The position numbers and the translations under genes are program-made. The notes under the pieces are model-generated. The model did no database searches and was not told the DNA's origin. It saw only the letters and a program-made list of their open reading frames with translations. This document shows positions 33,606-38,745 of a stretch of DNA of 38,745 bases, one piece after another (positions within the stretch are counted from its first letter, which is position 1; the number at the start of each line of letters is the position of its first letter). This DNA comes from Proteobacteria bacterium UBA1858 (lineage in GTDB: Bacteria; Pseudomonadota; Gammaproteobacteria; UBA4575): positions 22,828 through 61,572 of the forward strand of contig DDIE01000034.1 of assembly GCA_002338385.1 (NCBI GenBank). The letters run 5' to 3'.

Positions 33606-34174
33606 GTCGTGGCAATATATTTGTTGCCTTGCTGCAAGGTGACGCCGCGATGCTCATGGGTCCAGAAAGGCGGAAATAAAATCAATTTGCCTGCCTCGGG
33701 TGTGATTTTTAAATTCTGATACAAAAACTCTGTCTCACCACCCCCAGCAGTCACATCATTTAAGTACCATATCGCCACCAGTTGGCGCTGGCTGAACTCA
33801 TGACTGCCACCATCAATATGCCAATGATAAAATTCCCCCGGTGCTGTGCGTTGTAAGCCATAACCCATGTCTTTAAAAGGGCCTTTAAAATAAGTGAACT
33901 GTTGCCGAAATTCTTTGATTGCCGTTCCAAGCGATTTAAACAAGGCACGATCAACATCCTGCCAATGTGGCTTACCACTGACCACTAAATCAGTTGACCG
34001 CTTAATACTGTTGTCTTGCGCCACCCTCTGACCGATCCTGCCGGCATACTGATCCTGAGTATTACTCTCAAAACGCTGAATGACAGACGCACAAAATGCA
34101 GCGTCCAGTGCCTGTTTTTTTTCAAACACAAAACTATGTTCGGCGACCTCTCGCAGCGTGACTAGTTTATCCAT
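33587..34174 (-). CDS. 2-oxoglutarate/Fe(II)-dependent oxygenase, prolyl-hydroxylase-like
   Basis: The 195-aa product has the double-stranded beta-helix pattern of 2OG-Fe(II) oxygenases: His119-x-Asp121 in YHWHIDGGSHEF, GGGETEFLYQ, then LILFPPFWTHEHRGV with the distal His at 173 or 175, and Lys185 as a possible 2-oxoglutarate ligand, as in prolyl-4-hydroxylase-like enzymes. The target, protein or small molecule, is unknown. It follows the Sfum_1244-like gene by 17 bases and overlaps the GNAT gene, so the three form an operon. It is the third dioxygenase within 5 kb. Confidence 0.85.
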   Translation of the reverse strand: MDKLVTLREVAEHSFVFEKKQALDAAFCASVIQRFESNTQDQYAGRIGQRVAQDNSIKRSTDLVVSGKPHWQDVDRALFKSLGTAIKEFRQQFTYFKGPFKDMGYGLQRTAPGEFYHWHIDGGSHEFSQRQLVAIWYLNDVTAGGGETEFLYQNLKITPEAGKLILFPPFWTHEHRGVTLQQGNKYIATTWVVFA

Positions 34175-34191
34175 GAGCTTATTTTTACTAA

Positions 34192-35217
34192 TTAAAAACG
34201 TGCGCCTTCAATCGCCTTGGTCAATGCCTCTGGCGCGGACGTTTGCATGGCTAACAACGCTTGCGTCAACTGCTGCCAGTGCTGTTGACTGCGCAGCACC
34301 CAGGCCGAGAAATATTCCAGACTGGCACCCTCGCACCAAGCCTTATAGGTGGTGACAAATGATGGGCATAAATCTTTTCTCAGCGCAGTCATGTTGCCGG
34401 CGAAAAAGTGTAAGGATGCAATATTGTTTGATTCAATCAGCGCCGGCAGTGTTACGCTAGTGTCTGCGTATAAATCCTTTATCGTTCGCAGCATCAACTC
34501 GACCCGCGCATCAGTCACTTCAGTGAGGAGCATTTTCCACTCCTCACCTAGCCGGTGACCGGTCTCTATCTCACCCTTTTCATGCAATAAAATACTGTTT
34601 AGCTCGACACTCGTCATAGCATCCAGAGCAGCATCAATATCATCATCAAATGGATAGTAAGAGAATGCCTTACTCATGGCATTTTCAATTTTATGCCAAC
34701 GCCATTCTTGCGCCTTTTCCCATAGCATGCGCCGGATAGACTGCTTCCGTATGAAGATGGTATCGCCTAGAGTCATCGCCGGTGGCGCGGTTAAATCCCG
34801 GGCATACTCATCACTACTGATTATGACTTTATGATCTGCATAGTCATGTTGAGCTTCCAACTTGGCTAAGAAAAAATGCGGTACACAATGATTGCCAAGA
34901 CCACCACTGTAAACCAGACCTAATGGCAGAAGCTTGCTGTTGATCTGTTCAGTCTGAAATGGATCATACTGCTGATCATCGATGTTTAGGGTCTGATAGT
35001 CCTGTTGCTCGATGTCCTCCCATAGCGCTTCGCGCTTGGATACCCATTCACCAATTTCTTCCTTGGACAGCATATGAGTCAATGCATAACCATTGTCCCA
35101 ACGACAAAATTCACGCATTTTCATTAAATAAGTGCAGAGCGTGAAATTAGCCGCGTGCTTGGCGTCAGCAATATTACAGTTATGTTGGACGGATTGATTC
35201 AATAACTCGGTAAGCAT
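34192..35217 (-). CDS. Sfum_1244-like family protein, function unknown
   Basis: The 341-aa soluble protein opens with LLNQSVQHNCNIADAKHAANFTLCTYLMKMREFCRW in parts, which I associate from memory with the Sfum_1244 family, named from the sulfate-reducing syntroph Syntrophobacter. Other notable parts are GLGNHCVPHFFLAKLE and the ISSDEYARDLTAPPAMTLGDTIFIRKQS region. No catalytic motif, signal peptide or membrane helix is recognised. It leads a minus-strand operon with a dioxygenase and an acetyltransferase. A promoter candidate lies directly upstream (35227-35255). Confidence 0.75.
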   Translation of the reverse strand: MLTELLNQSVQHNCNIADAKHAANFTLCTYLMKMREFCRWDNGYALTHMLSKEEIGEWVSKREALWEDIEQQDYQTLNIDDQQYDPFQTEQINSKLLPLGLVYSGGLGNHCVPHFFLAKLEAQHDYADHKVIISSDEYARDLTAPPAMTLGDTIFIRKQSIRRMLWEKAQEWRWHKIENAMSKAFSYYPFDDDIDAALDAMTSVELNSILLHEKGEIETGHRLGEEWKMLLTEVTDARVELMLRTIKDLYADTSVTLPALIESNNIASLHFFAGNMTALRKDLCPSFVTTYKAWCEGASLEYFSAWVLRSQQHWQQLTQALLAMQTSAPEALTKAIEGARF

Positions 35218-35226
35218 AATTATATC

Positions 35227-35255
35227 TGTATAATCGTGATCTTGGACTGACTCAA
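35227..35255 (-). promoter_or_regulatory. Candidate promoter of the Sfum_1244-like operon
   Basis: Minus strand TTGAGT (35250-35255) and TATACA (35227-35232) are 17 bases apart, each matching consensus at four positions. The start would fall within about 5 bases of the ATG, giving a very short leader, so the prediction is tentative. Confidence 0.3.
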
Positions 35256-35273
35256 TTATAACAGGACATCAGC

Positions 35274-35888
35274 ATGGCGAGACTGAAAGCCAAGTGGAAT
35301 CAAAAGAACCGTACACGTACACCTGAACAGATCGCCTCGGCTGTCGGCTTTAATATTTGGCTTTTGACCGCAGAGGCCTGCCTCAATTTAGAAAATGAAG
35401 GCTTTGAGACTCATACTCAGTCACAGCGTCTGGATGTAATCAGTGAATTTCTGGCCTTTTCACTTCATCTTGTAGATCGGATGACGTTTGGCGAACTGGA
35501 GGAAGAGGAACGTGTACGTTTCATTAATGCCCTGGGCGTCAGCCTAGCCACTACTGTCCATAGCAACCGAGTCGATGCTGAAGGTGCGGGTGAATATCGC
35601 ACTCAGTTCGTGGCCTTACTCAACACGCGCATGGATGAGTATTCAGAGTGCAGCTATGAGCCAGAATCGGGCCCCGGTTTCAGTCTCAAAAGAATTCTCG
35701 GCAACCATGTGATGCACGCTATGGGGGCGAAGGATAATAAATGGATTCCCGATTATGTCATTGATGCAGAGTCACCAAAGATCATTAAGGGTATCAAACG
35801 TGTGATGCTTGGCATGGGAGATTCCATGCAACAGGCCGACTATGGCATGCCCGAAATTCCTCATGGGGGAACTTGGGGTGATGGCTAA
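35274..35888 (+). CDS. Uncharacterised 204-aa protein
   Basis: I do not recognise this soluble, mainly helical protein. It begins with a basic segment (MARLKAKWNQKNRTRTPEQI), has a central helix-rich part (ISEFLAFSLHLVDRMTFGELEEEERVRFINALG in parts) and ends with a glycine-rich tail (MPEIPHGGTWGDG). AGGA lies 7 bases before the ATG. It is divergent from the Sfum_1244-like gene with 56 bases between and overlaps the next gene by 8 bases. No obvious catalytic motif is present. Confidence 0.8.
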   Translation: MARLKAKWNQKNRTRTPEQIASAVGFNIWLLTAEACLNLENEGFETHTQSQRLDVISEFLAFSLHLVDRMTFGELEEEERVRFINALGVSLATTVHSNRVDAEGAGEYRTQFVALLNTRMDEYSECSYEPESGPGFSLKRILGNHVMHAMGAKDNKWIPDYVIDAESPKIIKGIKRVMLGMGDSMQQADYGMPEIPHGGTWGDG

Positions 35889-36729
35889 ATGCCTCGCCAG
35901 CCTTTTCATGCTGGCGGCTTGGTCATGCACGACATATTCTGAACAACGCCAACCAACGCAGACCACCTGCACCACAGGGTCACTCGAGCAGCTGCACAAA
36001 TTTTTTTTAGAGCAGGATTATCTGCTGATTGCACAAGGCGTGTCCTCCCAGCAAACAGAGATTTTTTTCATGGTCTCGTCTGATATGGATTATTTTCATA
36101 TAGTTAATTTAGTCTCGCTTGCGAGCAATCAATGGCAAGCTTGTATCGCGAGTTCTGCGCGGGAAATTGATTATCAACACCTGCCACCCGTGCCCGGTGT
36201 GTTAACGCGTATTGATCGTGCTCACACTGTATTCAGTGACGATATCCCCAGTCATCAAAAGTGTCCGCCTGAGAATACAACATGCAGGCCCTGGTCACCT
36301 GCAGTGTTGAACTCACCACGCCGCTTGATACTGACAGGGTATGAATATTCTGCCAGCGATGAGCCTGATGGTTATGCTGAGCCGGTGGAGTTGAAAATCG
36401 ATCAGCATTATATTTATCCAGCACGCGGTGAATTGGCTGAACTGGCCAGAACCAAATACGCACTGCGGATGACCGAGCAACTGCAGGAATCTGATCAGGA
36501 TGCAGCGTCAGCAAAAAAAGTCTATCGCGAGATGTATTTGAATGTCGATCATCAGCTGGCGTTGATTATATTTTCCGCAGATAACAATCAGAATTGGTTG
36601 ATCGAAAAAATTGATCGCACAACAGGACTGATCTGGACGCTCAACATGGGCACAGCACTGCAAATGTATCCCTTAAGCTACGATGACTACCTTGATTTCA
36701 GCAGCGCACAAAATCAGCAAAATAAATAA
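35881..36729 (+). CDS. Uncharacterised secreted or lipoprotein-like protein
   Basis: The frame opens at 35809, but the ATG at 35881, preceded by GGGG and overlapping the previous stop by 8 bases, gives a protein of 282 aa beginning with a signal-like segment (MAKCLASLFMLAAWSCTTY). The Cys after AWS could be lipidated, though the lipobox is imperfect. The rest has several cysteines (TTCTTG, KCPPENTTCRPW) that could form disulfides in the periplasm, and no domain that I recognise. It is coupled to the 204-aa gene. Confidence 0.75.
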   Translation: MAKCLASLFMLAAWSCTTYSEQRQPTQTTCTTGSLEQLHKFFLEQDYLLIAQGVSSQQTEIFFMVSSDMDYFHIVNLVSLASNQWQACIASSAREIDYQHLPPVPGVLTRIDRAHTVFSDDIPSHQKCPPENTTCRPWSPAVLNSPRRLILTGYEYSASDEPDGYAEPVELKIDQHYIYPARGELAELARTKYALRMTEQLQESDQDAASAKKVYREMYLNVDHQLALIIFSADNNQNWLIEKIDRTTGLIWTLNMGTALQMYPLSYDDYLDFSSAQNQQNK

Positions 36730-36888
36730 ATTTTCCTGCTTGCTATTAATTTTTTGTGAAACTTTCGTGAATTTAAGCGAATTTGGGCACTTAATTCCAA
36801 AAAGTAAGCCTAATCAGCGCTGGTAGTTGTAGAAAATTGCATGCGCTTGTCTTATGATTCGACCTGCTACAGATTTTTATGAAAGGCA

Positions 36889-36972
36889 ATGATGTTGTTC
36901 CCTACGTGTTACCTCCTCGATAAACCTGATTCATTTACTGTATGCAACAATTTTTTTTATAAACTATATTAA
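36889..36972 (+). CDS. Possible 27-codon leader ORF before the cold-shock gene
   Basis: An ATG at 36889, with AAAGG 3 bases upstream, opens a 27-codon frame rich in Phe, Tyr, Leu and Cys that stops at 36970-36972. Its TAA runs into AAGG, the apparent ribosome-binding site of the cold-shock gene, 10 bases before that gene's ATG. Such placement would allow coupling or leader-peptide control. It may be a chance ORF in AT-rich DNA. The rest of the 255-base gap (36730-36984) shows nothing I can call apart from likely promoter and leader sequence. Confidence 0.3.
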   Translation: MMLFPTCYLLDKPDSFTVCNNFFYKLY

Positions 36973-36984
36973 GGTAAATATATT

Positions 36985-37188
36985 ATGGCTACAGGTAGTG
37001 TGAAATGGTTCAACGAATCTAAAGGATTCGGTTTTATATCTCAGGACAATGGTGGTGCTGATGTTTTTGTTCATTACAGTGCAATTCAAGGTGATGGATT
37101 TAAAACACTTAAAGAAGGCCAACCAGTAACATTTGAAGTAGAAGACGGCCCCAAGGGTCCACAAGCAACCAGCGTTGCCGCGGCTTAA
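36985..37188 (+). CDS. Cold-shock protein, CspA family
   Basis: A 67-aa single cold-shock domain protein that binds single-stranded nucleic acid and melts RNA secondary structure. Both RNA-binding motifs are intact: KGFGFI (RNP1) and VFVHYSAI (RNP2). The MATGSVKWFNESKGFGFI start and GPQATSVAAA end are typical. AAGG lies 10 bases before the ATG. Two terminators follow. Whether it is cold-induced cannot be told; the long AT-rich upstream region is compatible with a regulated leader. Confidence 0.96.
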   Translation: MATGSVKWFNESKGFGFISQDNGGADVFVHYSAIQGDGFKTLKEGQPVTFEVEDGPKGPQATSVAAA

Positions 37189-37196
37189 CACCCTTA

Positions 37197-37225
37197 CCAG
37201 AGTCTGATAGGACTCTGGAGTTTTT
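37197..37225 (+). terminator. Intrinsic terminator 1 after the cold-shock gene
   Basis: CCAGAGTC (37197-37204) pairs perfectly with GACTCTGG (37211-37218) around TGATAG, followed by AG and TTTTT. It lies 8 bases after the csp stop codon. Confidence 0.88.
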
Positions 37226-37228
37226 CCC

Positions 37229-37258
37229 GAACCCCGCATTCACGCGGGGTTCTTTATT
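37229..37258 (+). terminator. Intrinsic terminator 2 after the cold-shock gene
   Basis: GAACCCCGC (37229-37237) pairs with GCGGGGTTC (37244-37252) around ATTCAC, followed by TTTATTT. It is GC-rich and strong, 3 bases after terminator 1 and 36 bases before the RRM gene. Confidence 0.88.
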
Positions 37259-37294
37259 TCAGGCTCATTAGCCCCCACCCTGCTGGAGCAGAAC

Positions 37295-37552
37295 ATGAAA
37301 AAATTATTTATTGGCAACTTGCCAACCAGTACCAATCTCCAAGAGCTGGAGACATTGTTCTCAGAATTTGGTCGCGTGCGTTCATCGCAGCTGGTCACCG
37401 ATGTATTCTCAGGTAAATGCAAAGGCTTTGGATTTATTGAAATGGAAGGCCATGAGGCTCGTGCAGCAATTGCTGGACTGAATGGCAAAGATTTTAATGG
37501 ACAACCCTTGCGCGTTAATTTTGAAGCACCCAAGACAGGTCGACGCCGATAG
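37295..37552 (+). CDS. RRM-domain RNA-binding protein
   Basis: An 85-aa protein that is almost entirely one RNA recognition motif of the kind found in bacterial glycine-rich RNA-binding proteins. RNP2 is LFIGNL (residues 4-9) and RNP1 is KGFGFIEM (near residues 43-50); the end is basic (KTGRRR). GGAGC precedes the ATG by 6 bases. It follows the cold-shock gene but is separated from it by two terminators, and another terminator lies 27 bases after its stop. Confidence 0.95.
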   Translation: MKKLFIGNLPTSTNLQELETLFSEFGRVRSSQLVTDVFSGKCKGFGFIEMEGHEARAAIAGLNGKDFNGQPLRVNFEAPKTGRRR

Positions 37553-37577
37553 TACAGCTTGGATAACAGAACGTTTT

Positions 37578-37609
37578 AGTAAAATAACCGCATGTGCGGT
37601 TATTTTACT
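37578..37609. terminator. Bidirectional intrinsic terminator
   Basis: A 15-bp perfect stem, AGTAAAATAACCGCA against TGCGGTTATTTTACT around TG, has A-rich and T-rich flanks on both sides. It can end both the RRM transcript (plus) and the transcript of the small minus-strand gene whose stop is at 37633. Confidence 0.88.
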
Positions 37610-37632
37610 TAACATAATAATAGATCAGCCGC

Positions 37633-37827
37633 TTACTTCAGCCAGTTCGACATCTTTTCAGTCGACTTTTCTTGGCCATCTTCATACCCTTCTGAGTAAG
37701 CATCAGTCAGGCGCTGTTCTTCGCGCTCAGGATGACCCAGATAACCGCCTTGCCAGCCTAATACATATTCTGGATCGACTCCCATAGTTTCCATGTCTGT
37801 GATTGTGTCGCGATATTGTTGATCCAT
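37633..37827 (-). CDS. Uncharacterised 64-aa protein
   Basis: The frame extends to 37890, but AGGAGG lies 6 bases before the ATG at 37827, which is clearly the start and gives 64 residues. The protein is acidic and has a GWQGGYLGHP segment followed by LTDAYSEGYEDGQ. The last part vaguely recalls the helix of ribosome modulation factor, but the match is too short to assign. It lies 25 bases after the TrpD-like gene and is probably co-transcribed with it; a terminator follows. Confidence 0.8.
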   Translation of the reverse strand: MDQQYRDTITDMETMGVDPEYVLGWQGGYLGHPEREEQRLTDAYSEGYEDGQEKSTEKMSNWLK

Positions 37828-37852
37828 TTTTAAACCTCCTATTATCTGTCTA

Positions 37853-38745
37853 TTAATTGTGAAAACATTGTTTTGCCTTGCCAGTAGCAATGGCTGCAGC
37901 GGCCAGCTGAGCTCCTTCTGAAAGTGATTCCGCTTTGCCCATGTGCTGCAGGACTATCGCCGCAGAGTATAATAAACAATCTCTGGCAGCGCCTTCTTTT
38001 CCATCCAATGCTGCCAGACCCGCTTGCGCGCTGGCGATTGCTAGTGCCTCCACATCGACACTGGCTTGTGAGGATTGATCTGACCTCATACAATCCGCAG
38101 GAATTGGCTCGCAGCGCTGCTGCTGCGTGATCGCCAGTTGCTCAGGTGCGGTGTCGATCTCGTGTAAAGCGCCCTCGAGACCATGATATTCAAAATACTT
38201 GGCAGGTTTATTCAGAGCCGGAGTAATTCCGCCTTCAACCCCTCGAATGATCGCTGCGGAATCAAATCCCGCCAACTTTGCTAACTTCTCGTAGACCGGA
38301 GGATAAGGCTTATGCACATAACCGGTAACTAAATGCGTAGAGACACGTCCGCACACTGGTTTTGCTAGTACTTCAACGGTAGTCAATACCGGGCGCTTAA
38401 TCATGCGCTTTCTGAGTGGTACCAAGTCATGTAATGGCTTGCAAAAACTGGCCTGATCAAGATACGCCCAGGCAATATCTGCCTGACTGATTCTTGCCGC
38501 AGCCTGCTGTGGGCTGAGGTCTACGTCGATGCCTGCAGCCTTTAATACTTTGCGTTGTGTGACTCCAAATTTAGGTCCCACTTCGTCCAGTCCATGACTG
38601 CAAGCAGGTAACCCACAGGCAGCCAGCAAGGCAGGCAGGAATGCCATTACTGGGGCGCCACGCAAATATCCATCATAGGGCTCAGCAATATCAACTACTC
38701 GGTCAACCTCAGCCGTAACACGATCGGTCGCATCGAGCACGGCTT
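37853..38745 (-). CDS. TrpD-like glycosyl/phosphoribosyltransferase family protein, 5' end beyond window
   Basis: This open frame of about 297 codons is related to anthranilate phosphoribosyltransferase, in the divergent branch often annotated as glycosyl transferase family protein (YbiB/TrpD2-like). TrpD-like stations are recognisable but altered: CGLPACSHGLDEVGPKFGVT where TrpD has the CG-PV-KHGNR region, LHDLVPLRKRM for the P-R-LG region and IIRGVEGG for the VVHG-GLDE region. Loss of the normal HGNR residues argues against tryptophan synthesis. A GTG at 38740 is in frame, but the family N-terminus is longer, so the gene continues beyond the edge. Confidence 0.82.
   Translation of the reverse strand, partial: AVLDATDRVTAEVDRVVDIAEPYDGYLRGAPVMAFLPALLAACGLPACSHGLDEVGPKFGVTQRKVLKAAGIDVDLSPQQAAARISQADIAWAYLDQASFCKPLHDLVPLRKRMIKRPVLTTVEVLAKPVCGRVSTHLVTGYVHKPYPPVYEKLAKLAGFDSAAIIRGVEGGITPALNKPAKYFEYHGLEGALHEIDTAPEQLAITQQQRCEPIPADCMRSDQSSQASVDVEALAIASAQAGLAALDGKEGAARDCLLYSAAIVLQHMGKAESLSEGAQLAAAAIATGKAKQCFHN

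Noticed and set aside
35257..35262. TATAAC as -10 element for the 204-aa gene
   Set aside because: The start would fall after the ribosome-binding site, leaving it out of the message, and no -35 is properly spaced.
1..38745. Insertion sequences, prophage parts and tRNA genes
   Set aside because: No transposase, integrase, phage gene or convincing tRNA fold was seen anywhere in the window.

Overview
The window looks like a chromosomal segment of a sulfur-oxidising gammaproteobacterium of moderate GC content. Three things support this: a division/cell-wall (dcw) cluster with a MurE carrying the DNPR motif typical of meso-diaminopimelate ligases, an LpoA-type lipoprotein next to rsmI and yraN (a gammaproteobacterial arrangement), and a dsr operon of the oxidative type (dsrABEFHCMKLJOP, with dsrEFH and dsrL and without dsrD). 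The species cannot be named from the sequence.

Layout. (1) Positions 1-13090, minus strand: mraZ-rsmH-ftsL-ftsI-murE-murF-mraY-murD-ftsW-murG-murC-murB, with murB cut by the window edge. Genes are packed with stop/start overlaps. The cluster is driven by a promoter at 13143-13171 that overlaps four 10-bp-spaced GTG boxes, the usual MraZ operator. (2) 13313-16859: RNase P RNA and rsmI on the minus strand, divergent from lpoA-yraN. (3) 16871-18262: a GlcD-like FAD oxidoreductase that converges on the dsr operon with a 2-bp gap. (4) 18265-29140, minus strand: the complete dsrABEFHCMKLJOP operon. It encodes the reverse sulfite reductase (DsrAB), the sulfur relay (DsrEFH, DsrC), the NAD(P)H oxidoreductase DsrL and the membrane complex DsrMKJOP. 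dsrN, dsrR and dsrS do not follow dsrP.

(5) 29501-32082, plus strand: a five-gene unit divergent from dsrA across a 360-bp regulatory gap and closed by a strong terminator. It encodes a TauD-like dioxygenase, a 64-aa protein, a Cas6/Cmx6-like protein with no CRISPR array or other cas gene in view, a DsrC homologue without cysteines (RspA type) and a 67-aa charged protein. This is the best candidate here for an undescribed system, an RNA-processing-type protein and a DsrC-like protein tied to sulfur oxidation. (6) 32105-36729: two more Fe(II)/2-oxoglutarate dioxygenases, a GNAT acetyltransferase, a Sfum_1244-like protein and several uncharacterised conserved-looking proteins. (7) 36889-38745: a cold-shock gene with a possible leader ORF, tandem terminators, an RRM RNA-binding protein, a small protein and a TrpD-like phosphoribosyltransferase cut by the right edge.

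In function, (1)-(2) are core envelope growth and RNA processing, (4) oxidises stored sulfur to sulfite and passes electrons to the membrane, and (5)-(6) are accessory genes whose link to sulfur metabolism is inferred from position.
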